This document shows positions 7,640-16,399 of a DNA stretch of 64,000 nucleotides, piece by piece. This DNA is from Neolewinella agarilytica (GTDB lineage Bacteria; Bacteroidota; Bacteroidia; Chitinophagales; Saprospiraceae): positions 47,762 to 111,761 of the forward strand of contig NZ_FOFB01000022.1 in NCBI RefSeq assembly GCF_900110645.1, given 5' to 3'. Each line of letters begins with the position of its first letter. Positions within the stretch are counted from its first letter, which is position 1. Under the pieces are notes generated by a model, which was not told the DNA's origin, searched no databases, and saw only the letters and a list, made by a program, of their open reading frames with translations. Both the position numbers and the translations under genes were made by a program.

Positions 7640-9841
7640 ATGACTAAGCTACAACTTGACGTAAAGCAGATTCGAACCCCAAGGGAGGCACGAAGAATCG
7701 AAAGAAATTTTCGGGGGAAATCCGGAATCATCGCTGCTAATGCTGCTTCGCCCGGTCATTTGCAACTCGAATGGGATGAGGAACAAACGACCAAAGCTGC
7801 TGTCCTGAAGCAAGTCCGGGAATCTGGCCTTGAGATTGAGCGCAGTGAAACAGAGAATAAAGAAACCGACGATCATCACTCCGAAGAGGAGCACATACCT
7901 CCGCGTTTCCGGTTTTTTGGTGACAATACTGAGCTCTATTTTGCCATCACAAGTGGTGTTTTTTGGCTTTCAGGTCTGGCTTTTGGATTCTTTCCGGCTT
8001 TTTCTCCGAACCTGCCGATGATATTATTCATCATCGGCTCTTTCTTTGGCGGGTTCTTCACGTTCATTACTGCGGGCCAGGATATTTTACAGGGTAGATT
8101 CGAGATCGATTTTCTGATGCTATTTGCTGCCATCGGTGCGGGGGCATTGGGGAAGTGGGGTGAGGGGGCGCTTCTACTGTTTTTGTTTAGCCTGGGCCAT
8201 GCCCTGGAGCATTATGCCATGAAACGAGCCAGAAAGTCCATCGCGGCCTTATCCGAGTTAACGCCCTCTTTAGCCTTACTGAGAAAGGGAGGAGAAATAG
8301 TAGAAGTTCCGATTGAGGAGCTGTCGGTAGGGGATGTCATTGTGGTTAGGCCAAACTCAAAAATTGCTGCTGATGGGGTAGTCGCTAAGGGCATTTCCTC
8401 CGTTAATCAGGCCCCCATTACGGGGGAAAGCGTAGCGGTGGATAAACGGGCTCATGAAAAGTGGCAGGAGCAGAAAAATGTTGTTAAGCTGCCAGCGGAG
8501 CACCGGGTATTTGCGGGAACTATAAATGGCAGTGGGGTATTGGAGATAAAGGTGCTTAAAGTCGCTCAAGACAGTACTTTAGCAAGGCTGATCACCCTGG
8601 TGAAAGAAGCCGAAACCCAAAAGTCTCCCACGCAGCACCTGGCGGATAAGTTCGAGAAGTACTACGTTCCGGTCGTGCTCATTGTCGTTCTGCTTTTACT
8701 GGGCGCCTTTTTGGTGGTCGAAGAGACTTTCCGGGAGAGCTTTTACCGGGCCATGTCCGTATTGATCGCTGCCTCCCCCTGCGCACTGGCCATTTCCACG
8801 CCAAGTGCCGTGTTAGCCGGTATTGCCCGGGCGGCCCGGCAGGGTGTACTCATTAAGGGAGGTCGTCCGCTTGAAGACCTTGGCGGGCTACAGGCGATCG
8901 CTTTTGATAAAACGGGAACCCTGACGGAGGGGAAACCTGCCTTGACGAATGCAATACCTTACGGAGACATTTCCAAAGCACATTTACTTGAGGTAGCCAT
9001 TGCGGTGGAAGGGCTGAGTGATCACCCACTGGCGGCTGCCATCGTGGCTGGCGGGCAAAAAGAGCTGGGTGGGATGGAGATCAGCCCGGCGGAAAACCTT
9101 GAAGCGCTGATCGCACGGGGCATCCGTGCCAGCTGGAAAGGTACTACCGTGCATATTGGTAATCGAAGACTGTTTGAAGAACTCACGGGAAAAGAAGTCC
9201 CCACAAGCATCGACGCTGACATGAGCCGCCTGGAGTCCGGCGGACATACTGCCATGATTATTCATCAGGACGGACAATACCTGGGCATCGTCTCCGTAAT
9301 GGATGTTGCCCGACCGGAAGCTGTGGCTACCCTGGCAGCCTTGAAAAAAATGGGCATAAAGCGGATGGTAATGCTTACCGGTGATAACCAAAAAGTAGCG
9401 GATGCTATTGCCGGCAGTATTGGCATAACCGACCCTCTGGGGAGCTTGTTGCCAGAAGACAAGGTCGCCGCCATTGAGCGGCTCATTCAGGAGGAAGGAA
9501 ATGTTGCTATGGTAGGGGATGGTGTAAACGACGCTCCCGCAATGGCCAAAAGTACCATCGGGATCGCAATGGGCGCTGCCGGGTCGGATGTAGCACTGGA
9601 AACCGCCGATATTGCTCTGATGGCGGATAAACTGGACAATCTCCCCTTTGCCATCGGGTTGAGTCGAAAGGCCAAACAGATCATCCGGCAGAACCTGATT
9701 ATCAGCCTGGGTATGGTAGCCATCCTGGTACCACTAACGATAATGGGGACCCTAGCTATCGGTCCGGCCGTAGTGGGCCACGAAGGATCTACACTGGTGG
9801 TAGTGTTAAATGCACTGAGGCTGCTACGCTACGAACAGTAG
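7640..9841 (+). CDS. P1B-type heavy-metal-transporting ATPase (P1B-4-like)
   Basis: This is a 733-residue inner-membrane metal exporter. Visible motifs are TGES (261-264, actuator), SPC in the metal-binding helix (379-381), the phosphorylated aspartate in DKTGTLTEG (from 423), the HP motif in SDHPLAAA (462-463), and GDGVNDAP near residue 630. HEGST starts at about 714 in the last helix. SPC plus HEGxT defines the P1B-4 group, whose characterised members move Fe(II), Co(II) or Zn(II). The N-terminal 70 residues resemble a metal-binding-domain fold but have no CxxC. A His/Glu-rich patch (DDHHSEEEH, 78-85) precedes the first membrane helix. It is divergent from the Usp operon across an FNR/CRP-like site, so an iron or redox role is plausible. 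Confidence 0.93.
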   Translation: MTKLQLDVKQIRTPREARRIERNFRGKSGIIAANAASPGHLQLEWDEEQTTKAAVLKQVRESGLEIERSETENKETDDHHSEEEHIPPRFRFFGDNTELYFAITSGVFWLSGLAFGFFPAFSPNLPMILFIIGSFFGGFFTFITAGQDILQGRFEIDFLMLFAAIGAGALGKWGEGALLLFLFSLGHALEHYAMKRARKSIAALSELTPSLALLRKGGEIVEVPIEELSVGDVIVVRPNSKIAADGVVAKGISSVNQAPITGESVAVDKRAHEKWQEQKNVVKLPAEHRVFAGTINGSGVLEIKVLKVAQDSTLARLITLVKEAETQKSPTQHLADKFEKYYVPVVLIVVLLLLGAFLVVEETFRESFYRAMSVLIAASPCALAISTPSAVLAGIARAARQGVLIKGGRPLEDLGGLQAIAFDKTGTLTEGKPALTNAIPYGDISKAHLLEVAIAVEGLSDHPLAAAIVAGGQKELGGMEISPAENLEALIARGIRASWKGTTVHIGNRRLFEELTGKEVPTSIDADMSRLESGGHTAMIIHQDGQYLGIVSVMDVARPEAVATLAALKKMGIKRMVMLTGDNQKVADAIAGSIGITDPLGSLLPEDKVAAIERLIQEEGNVAMVGDGVNDAPAMAKSTIGIAMGAAGSDVALETADIALMADKLDNLPFAIGLSRKAKQIIRQNLIISLGMVAILVPLTIMGTLAIGPAVVGHEGSTLVVVLNALRLLRYEQ

Positions 9842-9911
9842 ATAAAGGAAATCGCTCGCGTAGAAAATACGGGGAGCGCGGGAGGAAACACTGCTCTTGC
9901 GGACCTTTGCC

Positions 9912-9929
9912 TGCACCTGCGGAAGCGCC
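9912..9929 (-). repeat. Dispersed bipartite 18-bp motif, copy 1
   Basis: TGCACCTGCG-GAA-GCGCC read on the plus strand. It lies in the convergent gap between the ATPase and SulP genes. Strand is given relative to the form GGCGC-N3-CGCAGGTGCA. Confidence 0.8.
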
Positions 9930-9943
9930 CGGATAGTATTTCC

Positions 9944-11473
9944 TCACACAAAGTCCGTCATCACCTTATACTTCGGATCTTCCGAAACATTGACCTCGAT
10001 GATGTCTTTTGCTTTACCCAACAGGCGGCGGCAATCAGGAGACAGGTGCTTTAATGTCACCTCTTTCCCGACTTTAGCGTAGCGCTCCGTAATGCGGTTT
10101 ACGGCTTCAATGGCGGACATGTCCACAATCTTGGACTCCATGAAATCAATCACAATTTCCTTGGGGTCGTTGAGAACGTCAAACTTCTCATTAAAGACCT
10201 GTACGGAGCCAAAGAATAAGGGACCATAAATTTCATAGTGTTTCACCCCGTTTTCGTCAACGCGCTTGCGGGCGCGGATACGCTTGGCGTTCTGGTAGGC
10301 AAAAACAAGAGCGGAAATCACCACCCCTACTAAAACAGCCAGGGCCAGGTTGTGCAGGAATACCGTGATGAGGGTAACCAGCACCAACACGAAGATGTCC
10401 CACTTTGGCATCTTGCCAAAGGTGCGGAGGCTGGCCCATTCAAAGGTGCCGATGGATACCATTATCATGATGCCGGTCAGCGCGGCCATCGGCAGCTGTT
10501 CGATCAGACCAGCGCCAAACATGATGAAAACCAATAGCATCACCGCCGCTACAATGCCGGAAAGGCGGGCACGGGCACCGGAGCTGATGTTGATCAGGCT
10601 CTGACCAATCATGGCGCAACCGCCCATTCCTCCGGTAAAACCGCTAAGGATATTGGCGGCTCCCTGAGCGACGGCCTCCTTGTTGCCGCGGCCCCGTGTT
10701 TCCGTGATCTCGTCGATAATGTTGAGCGTCAGCAGACTTTCAATGAGACCAACGCCAGCAACGATAAGTGAATAGGGGAAGATGATCTTCAGCATCTCCA
10801 GCGTGAATGGTACCTGGGGGATGCTTGGCCAGGGAAAATCTCCCTGTATAGGGGCAATATCGCCCACCGTTTTAGTGTCAATGCCGAAGGCGTAAACCAG
10901 CCCGAAAACAACGAGAATACCCGCCAGTCCGGAAGGAAAAGCTTTCGTGAGTTTGGGTAGGCCCCACATGATCAGCATCGTTAGCCCGACGAGGCCCAGC
11001 ATTATCCATAAAGAGGAACCTGTGAGCCAGTTGCCGGCTGCGTCCTGAAACTGGGGAAGTTGTGCCATGAAGATGACGATGGCCAGTCCGTTCACGAAGC
11101 CAAAAACAACGGGGTGAGGAACGAGTCGCATCAGTTTACCCAGCCGGAGAACACCTGCGATGACTTGCAAAATACCCGCTAAAATGACACAGGCGAAAAT
11201 GTATTCCGGGCCATGCGAAATGGCCAGAGCAGCAATAACTACGGCGACAGCACCGGTGGCGCCGGAAATCATACCCGGCCGGCCACCAAAAATGGAAGTA
11301 ACGAGACCCATCACGAAAGCTGCGTACAGTCCGATGAGCGGATCAAGCCCGGCAATGAGGGCAAAGGCTACTGCTTCGGGGATCAGCGCAAGAGCTACCG
11401 TAAGCCCGGAAAGGATTTCCGTCTTGTAATCCACTTCCTGGCTAAAATCGAAAAGGTTGAGATATTTCTTCAT
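9944..11473 (-). CDS. SulP family inorganic anion transporter with STAS domain
   Basis: This is a 509-residue secondary transporter of the SulP/SLC26 family. The N-terminus carries the conserved GLTVALALIPEAVAFALIAGLDPLIGLYAAF signature of transmembrane segments 1-2. About 12-14 hydrophobic segments follow, including GGRPGMISGATGAVAVV, to about residue 395. The C-terminal cytoplasmic STAS domain includes FGSVQVFNEKFDVL and VIDFMESKIVDMSAIEAVN. Substrate (sulfate, bicarbonate or another anion) cannot be fixed; the sequence resembles the bicarbonate/sulfate branch. The gene is monocistronic, with a TATTG-N5-CAATA inverted repeat about 60 bp upstream (11526-11540). Confidence 0.93.
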   Translation of the reverse strand: MKKYLNLFDFSQEVDYKTEILSGLTVALALIPEAVAFALIAGLDPLIGLYAAFVMGLVTSIFGGRPGMISGATGAVAVVIAALAISHGPEYIFACVILAGILQVIAGVLRLGKLMRLVPHPVVFGFVNGLAIVIFMAQLPQFQDAAGNWLTGSSLWIMLGLVGLTMLIMWGLPKLTKAFPSGLAGILVVFGLVYAFGIDTKTVGDIAPIQGDFPWPSIPQVPFTLEMLKIIFPYSLIVAGVGLIESLLTLNIIDEITETRGRGNKEAVAQGAANILSGFTGGMGGCAMIGQSLINISSGARARLSGIVAAVMLLVFIMFGAGLIEQLPMAALTGIMIMVSIGTFEWASLRTFGKMPKWDIFVLVLVTLITVFLHNLALAVLVGVVISALVFAYQNAKRIRARKRVDENGVKHYEIYGPLFFGSVQVFNEKFDVLNDPKEIVIDFMESKIVDMSAIEAVNRITERYAKVGKEVTLKHLSPDCRRLLGKAKDIIEVNVSEDPKYKVMTDFV

Positions 11474-11667
11474 CTGGAGGCTGTGATCTGGGGTTCACAC
11501 CAGGGGAAGGTCCGTGGCATGCTTAATATTGATCGACAATAAGACTATGGGAATGCGCCTAAGCACTGAGTAACAGTAATTTGCGGTCAGTACTTAGTTT
11601 AAATAAGGCGCAAAGGTAGTCGTATTCGATGACCCAGACAAGCATTTGGGGCAGCGGGAATTTTTTG

Positions 11668-11685
11668 GGCGCTACCGCAGGTGCA
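11668..11685 (+). repeat. Dispersed bipartite 18-bp motif, copy 2
   Basis: GGCGC-TAC-CGCAGGTGCA in the gap between the SulP start and the next leftward gene's stop codon. Confidence 0.8.
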
Positions 11686-11730
11686 GTGGACGGGATGAAG
11701 GAGCAAGGTGAGATGGCTCATGACCCGTTA

Positions 11731-12270
11731 TCAGCGGTTTTTGGTGACCGTGACTTCCAGGTAGAATTCTCCGCTGGCAAGCCCTTCCGCACCGGCAACG
11801 CCGATGGTGACGGGGTAGGGCCGGGTTACCGCTCTCAACTCCACTGAGCGCGTATGATCGGGGCGTGGGCGGTTGATGGACGGGCGCTCCTGCTTGAAAT
11901 CCGCTTCACAGCTAACACAGCCGTTTAACTCCGGAGGCAGTGCTCCGTGGCCACCAGAGTACGCATAAAGGCTCATGTTTTGCTTCTTGTCTTTAGGAAC
12001 CAGTCTGATGACCATAGTTGAATACTTCGGTATTTCCGTTGTCAGCAGAAGGTGCTTGCCCGTAAACCAGGCTTTGCGGGGCTCCACAAAGCAGGCATTC
12101 TGGCTGTTCCAGGCCCAGCTGAGGTCGGCCATCGGAGCTCCCTGGTTCAGGTCCAGCTCATAAGTAAGGGATTCTCCTGCTTTGGCCTCCAACCGAAGAG
12201 GAACCGACTGAGCGGCCAGGCCGCCGAAAAGTATCGTGCAGACCAGTGTACTGAATAAAAGACGTTTCAT
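11731..12270 (-). CDS. Secreted protein of unknown function
   Basis: This 179-residue protein has a clear signal peptide (MKRLLFSTLVCTILFGGLAAQ, cleavage after about residue 20). The mature part is beta-rich and includes two separated cysteine pairs or singles (NACFVEP and NGCVSCEAD). No family is recognised. The C-terminal ASGEFYLEVTVTK segment suggests an Ig-like beta sandwich in the periplasm or outside the cell. It is preceded by a 14-bp palindrome (12323-12336) that may control it. Confidence 0.6.
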   Translation of the reverse strand: MKRLLFSTLVCTILFGGLAAQSVPLRLEAKAGESLTYELDLNQGAPMADLSWAWNSQNACFVEPRKAWFTGKHLLLTTEIPKYSTMVIRLVPKDKKQNMSLYAYSGGHGALPPELNGCVSCEADFKQERPSINRPRPDHTRSVELRAVTRPYPVTIGVAGAEGLASGEFYLEVTVTKNR

Positions 12271-12322
12271 AATGGAGGGATGATGAGGGAATAAAATTAG
12301 TCAGCATTATGAAGCTGCCAAC

Positions 12323-12336
12323 CACCCACGTGGGTG
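12323..12336. promoter_or_regulatory. Perfect 14-bp palindrome, possible operator
   Basis: CACCCACGTGGGTG is a perfect, gapless palindrome in the 105-bp gap upstream of the secreted protein gene. It has the look of a homodimeric regulator's site; the regulator is unknown. It does not match the ParB site consensus, which has GTTTCACGTGAAAC-like arms. Confidence 0.45.
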
Positions 12337-12375
12337 AATTTTAAGTAGGGACGAATTTTTAGCGCGAAATGCACA

Positions 12376-12822
12376 TCAGTAAGCCCGCACCAGCGCTACT
12401 CCGCCAATAATCATCGTAACCCCGATCACGCGCATCCAGTTAATGGGGTGTTCCGGCACACCAAGCCAGCCGTAGTGATCCATCAGTACACCAAAGATCA
12501 TCTGCGCTGCAACGGTGATTCCGAAGGTGAGGGCCACGCCCAGGCGTGGCGTCAGAATGATAATGGCGGCTACATAAACGGCTCCTAGTAAACCTCCGAT
12601 CCAGTAGAACCAGGGGAGCTGAAAACCTCCCTTAATGTCCGCCCAGTTTGCTCTGGTAAGTACCATATAGAGTAGTAAGCCCAGGGTGCCAACCAGAAAA
12701 GAAATAAGGGTTCCGTAGACCGGACTTTTGACGGCTTTACCGATTTCAGAATTCAACCCGGCCTGAATGGGAAGCATGACGCCGGCAAAGATGGCAAGGA
12801 GAAAAAACAATACCTGCTGCAT
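12376..12822 (-). CDS. DMT-superfamily small membrane protein (DUF606/YdcZ type)
   Basis: This 148-residue integral membrane protein has about five hydrophobic helices (for example LFFLLAIFAGVMLPIQAGLNSEIG, TLISFLVGTLGLLLYMVL, WIGGLLGAVYVAAIIILTPRLG and VIGVTMIIGGVALVRAY). The G-x-N-x-x-G in helix 1 and PRLGVALTFGITVAAQMIFG are typical of DUF606, half-size members of the drug/metabolite transporter superfamily that often work as pairs. The ATG at 12822 (MQQVLFF) gives the family's usual length. A frame start at 12861 would add a hydrophilic leader. Substrate unknown. Confidence 0.8.
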   Translation of the reverse strand: MQQVLFFLLAIFAGVMLPIQAGLNSEIGKAVKSPVYGTLISFLVGTLGLLLYMVLTRANWADIKGGFQLPWFYWIGGLLGAVYVAAIIILTPRLGVALTFGITVAAQMIFGVLMDHYGWLGVPEHPINWMRVIGVTMIIGGVALVRAY

Positions 12823-12861
12823 AGGGTTATTCTGTTGACGGTGAAACCATTTTTGTTCCAC

Positions 12862-12869
12862 TATATTTG
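12862..12869 (+). promoter_or_regulatory. Bacteroidota -7 box for the TerB-like gene
   Basis: TATATTTG fits TAnnTTTG and lies 18 bp before the ATG at 12887. No well-placed TTG -33 element is seen (the nearest, 12835-12837, is 24 bp away). Confidence 0.4.
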
Positions 12870-12886
12870 CGCCAAATTAGCACAAT

Positions 12887-13381
12887 ATGATCAGAGAATT
12901 TAAGAATCTGACCCCGGCCGAGCAACAGATCATGTTCGACGCCATTCCTCTCATTACCATCCTCGTTGCCGGAGCGGACGATGATATGGACGAAGTAGAG
13001 CTGGCGGAAGCCCAGCGCCTGGCGGATATCCGCAGCTACAACAACACCAATCTGATCGGAGCTTTCTATGAGATCATCGATAACGACCTTACCGGACGGA
13101 TCATGTCTTTGGTCGCCGAGCTTCCCAATGCCCTGGCTCCTCGTCAGGAGGAGGTCGTTGCACGGCTGACTAAGCTCAACGACGTATTGGCTAAGATTCC
13201 GGAACCATTTGGCTACCTCTACTACAAAGACTTTGTTTCCTTCGGACACCACGTTGCGGAGTCTCACGGAGGATTTATGCGCTTCATGACCGTTGGCCCG
13301 GAGGAGGCTAAGGTGATGGACCTGCCAATGCTGACCCCCGTACCGCGTCCTTCAGAAGTAGATTACCCGGACCTGCCTTAA
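12887..13381 (+). CDS. TerB-like helical protein, function unknown
   Basis: This is a 164-residue soluble acidic protein. The N-terminal part, PAEQQIMFDAIPLITILVAGADDDMDEVELAEAQRLADI, resembles the first helices of TerB-like domains, where an acidic D-x-D-x-x-D/E turn can bind divalent metal. The rest is mostly helical, with FGHHVAESHGG containing three histidines. No signal peptide. It lies 39 bp upstream of the carboxynorspermidine dehydrogenase-like gene and may be cotranscribed with it. No specific function can be given. Confidence 0.55.
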   Translation: MIREFKNLTPAEQQIMFDAIPLITILVAGADDDMDEVELAEAQRLADIRSYNNTNLIGAFYEIIDNDLTGRIMSLVAELPNALAPRQEEVVARLTKLNDVLAKIPEPFGYLYYKDFVSFGHHVAESHGGFMRFMTVGPEEAKVMDLPMLTPVPRPSEVDYPDLP

Positions 13382-13420
13382 GTAAGGTCCGTCCTATAAA
13401 AAAATAAACAGTTTCCAAGT

Positions 13421-14626
13421 ATGTCCAGAGTAATGATTATCGGCGCCGGAGGCGTCGGGCGGGTAGTGGCGTATAAATGTGCCCAATACCCTGAAGTTTT
13501 CTCAGAGTTCATGATTGCCAGCCGAACGATCCAGCGCTGTCGGGAAATCGCCGCTGATATAAAGGAAGACCTGGGCTATGACAAGATTACCACTGCTGCA
13601 GTAGACGCGGAGGACATCCCTGCGCTTACAAATCTGCTTAAGGAGTATAAGCCCGTCATGGTTATCCACGTTGCGCTACCGTATCAGGATCTTACGATTA
13701 TGGAGGCCTGCCTGGCGGCCGGTGTTCATTATCTGGATACGGCAAACTATGAACCTAAAGAGGAGGCCAAGTTCGAGTACAGCCATCAGTGGGCTTACCA
13801 TGAGCGCTTTAAGAAAGCTGGCCTGACGGCTATTCTGGGCTGTGGTTTTGACCCCGGGGTAACGAGCATCTTTACGGCACGGGCTGCGAAGCATATCTTC
13901 GACGAAATCCACTACCTCGACATCGTTGACGCCAATGCAGGAGACCACGGAAAGGCCTTCGCCACCAACTTTAACCCGGAAATCAATATTCGGGAAATCA
14001 CCCAAAATGGTAAGTACTGGGAAAACGGAGAGTGGGTTGAAATTCCTCCCTTCAGTATCCGTAAGGACCTAAACTACCCCGACGTAGGCCCCAAAGCCAG
14101 CTATGTTCTCTATCACGAAGAACTCGAAAGCCTGGTGAAACATTTTCCAACCATCAAGCGCGCGCGCTTCTGGATGACCTTCGGAGATGAGTACCTGACT
14201 CACCTGCGGGTGATTCAAAACATCGGAATGGCAGGCATTGAGCCCGTTATGCATAAAGGAGTTGAAATCATTCCCCTGGAGTTTCTCAAAACGGTTCTAC
14301 CTGACCCGGGAGAGTTGGGCGAAAACTACGTTGGGCAAACCAGCATCGGCTGCCGCATCCGCGGCATCAAGGATGGAAAGCCGGAGACTTACTACATCTG
14401 GAATAACTGTCATCACGCTCAGGCCTTCAAAGAGACGCGCGCGCAGGGTGTAAGCTATACCACCGGCGTACCCGCCATGACCGGTGCCATGATGCTGCTT
14501 AAAGGAGAATGGACCGGAGCTGGTGTCTTTAACGTTGAGCAGTTTAATCCGGACCCCTTCCTTAAAGTACTGGGGAAACATGGCCTGGAGTGGAAGGAAG
14601 AAATTGGTGCAGACCTTGAGCTGTAG
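13421..14626 (+). CDS. Carboxynorspermidine dehydrogenase-like, saccharopine dehydrogenase family
   Basis: This 401-residue NAD(P)-dependent enzyme starts with a Rossmann fold, VMIIGAGGVGRVVAYKCAQ (residues 4-22). It continues with the saccharopine dehydrogenase core CGFDPGVTSIFTARAAKHIFDEI and a C-terminal region NNCHHAQAFKETRAQGVSYTTGVPAMTGAMMLLKGEW. That region is characteristic of carboxynorspermidine synthase, which condenses aspartate semialdehyde with a diamine in the alternative spermidine pathway. The partner decarboxylase is not in the window. A lysine-pathway role is the main alternative. Confidence 0.85.
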   Translation: MSRVMIIGAGGVGRVVAYKCAQYPEVFSEFMIASRTIQRCREIAADIKEDLGYDKITTAAVDAEDIPALTNLLKEYKPVMVIHVALPYQDLTIMEACLAAGVHYLDTANYEPKEEAKFEYSHQWAYHERFKKAGLTAILGCGFDPGVTSIFTARAAKHIFDEIHYLDIVDANAGDHGKAFATNFNPEINIREITQNGKYWENGEWVEIPPFSIRKDLNYPDVGPKASYVLYHEELESLVKHFPTIKRARFWMTFGDEYLTHLRVIQNIGMAGIEPVMHKGVEIIPLEFLKTVLPDPGELGENYVGQTSIGCRIRGIKDGKPETYYIWNNCHHAQAFKETRAQGVSYTTGVPAMTGAMMLLKGEWTGAGVFNVEQFNPDPFLKVLGKHGLEWKEEIGADLEL

Positions 14627-14658
14627 AACCTTTACGAGAGCCTTCTTGTCTTCTGTGC

Positions 14659-15483
14659 GTGAAAAGAATTGCACCTGAATTAACTGTAGGTATTACCCTT
14701 TCCGGTGGAGGCGTCCGGGGAGCAGCTCACATTGGGCTGATCCGTGCTTTACTGGAGGCCGGCATCGTCCCTACCCGCATTGTTGGCGTGAGTGCCGGGT
14801 CTATAGTCGGCACGCTCTATGCTGCGGGCCTGAGCCCGGATGAAATGATGGAGCGCGTTCACGCTACTTCCCTGCGCCGGATCATTAAGGTGGGCTTGCC
14901 AACAACTGGCCTGACGACTCTTGAATACCTAAAGGAGCGCTTACGGGAGATCGTTCCGGAAAATTCATTCGAAGGGCTGAAGTATCCGCTTTTTGTTGGT
15001 ATTACCAATCTGAATACGGGCCAGCTGGAAATTAAGAGTGAAGGCCCCTTGCACGATATTGTCGCAGCCAGCTGCGCGATACCCTTCGTTTTTAAACCGG
15101 AAGTAATTGATGGCGATCATTATGTTGATGGAGGAGTAATCAAAAACATGCCCGTTGATCCGCTCCTGAATGAGACAGACTTTATTATCGGTAGTAACCT
15201 GATGCCCTACGGCCTGCTGCCTCCGGCGGATACCGGAACGGTAATCAATATCGTCTGGAGGGTTTTTGATCTGTCCATTATGGCCAATACCCTTCCTTGT
15301 ACGGAGGTCTGTGATATCGTAATCGAGCCTTCTCAACTGAATGCCTATCACATATTCAGCATTACCAAACTACAGGAGTTGCATGACCTCGGTTATGAGC
15401 ATACGAAGCAGCGAATGCCCGAAATCGTGAATGCCTTGCGAATGAAACAAGAGCTTCTGCAGGAGATGAAAGGGATCAGCTAA
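14659..15483 (+). CDS. Patatin-like phospholipase family protein
   Basis: This is a 274-residue serine lipase-type acyl hydrolase. The oxyanion loop SGGGVRGAAH (15-24), nucleophile motif GVSAG (Ser45) and catalytic Asp157 in VDGGV form the patatin Ser-Asp dyad. There is no signal peptide, so it should be cytoplasmic or peripherally bound to membrane. The start is a GTG at 14659, 32 bp after the dehydrogenase gene, which suggests cotranscription. Length matches the short bacterial patatins (RssA type). Confidence 0.9.
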   Translation: MKRIAPELTVGITLSGGGVRGAAHIGLIRALLEAGIVPTRIVGVSAGSIVGTLYAAGLSPDEMMERVHATSLRRIIKVGLPTTGLTTLEYLKERLREIVPENSFEGLKYPLFVGITNLNTGQLEIKSEGPLHDIVAASCAIPFVFKPEVIDGDHYVDGGVIKNMPVDPLLNETDFIIGSNLMPYGLLPPADTGTVINIVWRVFDLSIMANTLPCTEVCDIVIEPSQLNAYHIFSITKLQELHDLGYEHTKQRMPEIVNALRMKQELLQEMKGIS

Positions 15484-15611
15484 ACATTTAGACTTGTTCT
15501 ATTTTGGCAGCAAGTTTTATTTAATAAAGTGAACTTTCTATTAAGGTCTTAAATTACATCTGTTGAACGCCGGGTGTCTACGTATAAAGATGGTAGACTT
15601 TGGCTCTGAAG

Positions 15612-16163
15612 ATGTTACCTATGCCACAATCAGATTACCTCACGGCTCTTGATCAGATGAAGACTAACTCCGGCGATTCCGTCAAGGAAGTCAGTTATAA
15701 GCAACCCGTGCTACTGGTCTTTTTACGTCATTTTGGCTGTACCTTTTGCCGGGAGGCTTTGAAGGACCTTGCGGACCGAATTGAGGAAATCAATCGCCTG
15801 GGGGCTAAGTTGGTCCTGGTTCATATGTCCGATATGAAGACCGCGGAAGAATATTTCGGTAAGTACAAGCTTACCGGGGTGGCTAATGTGATGGATCCCA
15901 ACTGCCTGTATTATCAGGCCTTCGGCCTGACGAAGGGAACCGCCCGCCAGCTTTTTGGCCTCCACTCCTGGATCAGAGGTTTCCAGGCCGGTGTGATTGA
16001 TGGGCATGGTGTAGGGACAAAACAACTGGGAGACGGGTTTCAGATGCCAGGGGTTTTTGTTCTTCAGCAAGGAAAAATTTTGAACAAATTCGTCCATAAA
16101 ATGGCGGGTGACCGGCCAGCCTACGTAGACTTGCTCGCGGGTTGCTGTAAGGTGAAGGCCTGA
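15612..16163 (+). CDS. Redoxin/peroxiredoxin-like protein (AhpC/TSA family 2)
   Basis: This 183-residue thioredoxin-fold protein has its redox site FGCTFCRE (Cys43 and Cys46 from the ATG at 15612), following the strand PVLLVFLRH. The pattern, a CxxC in place of a single peroxidatic Cys plus a long insert with YYQAFGLTKG, fits the PRX-like2/SelL-related group. The C-terminal QMPGVFVLQQGKI is the usual cis-Pro strand. Possible starts are TTG 15600, ATG 15612 and ATG 15621; I prefer 15612. A GTCTAC-N11-GTAGAC inverted repeat lies just upstream (15576-15598). Confidence 0.8.
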   Translation: MLPMPQSDYLTALDQMKTNSGDSVKEVSYKQPVLLVFLRHFGCTFCREALKDLADRIEEINRLGAKLVLVHMSDMKTAEEYFGKYKLTGVANVMDPNCLYYQAFGLTKGTARQLFGLHSWIRGFQAGVIDGHGVGTKQLGDGFQMPGVFVLQQGKILNKFVHKMAGDRPAYVDLLAGCCKVKA

Positions 16164-16399
16164 CCATATTTTTAGTTCCTGCTCTTAAATTTTGCATAGC
16201 AAAGCCATCTGCTCACTTCCGTCCTGAAAGGGGATGCTGGAGAAGCTGATAGTGGAACAGGAGCTTTCTGCTTGTAATTTTTCAGAGTTTAAACAGGTTC
16301 TATGAGAGGTGGAGGTAATTGTTAGTGATCTTACTTCCCTCTGATTAATCAATTCCTTGCTCTGTGGTGTTCAGGTAGTATTCCAATCCAAACCAGCCT

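Noticed and set aside
12323..12336. Possible parS site
   Set aside because: The palindrome centre CACGTG fits, but the arms (CACC...GGTG) differ from the ParB consensus, and it is 50 kb from parB.
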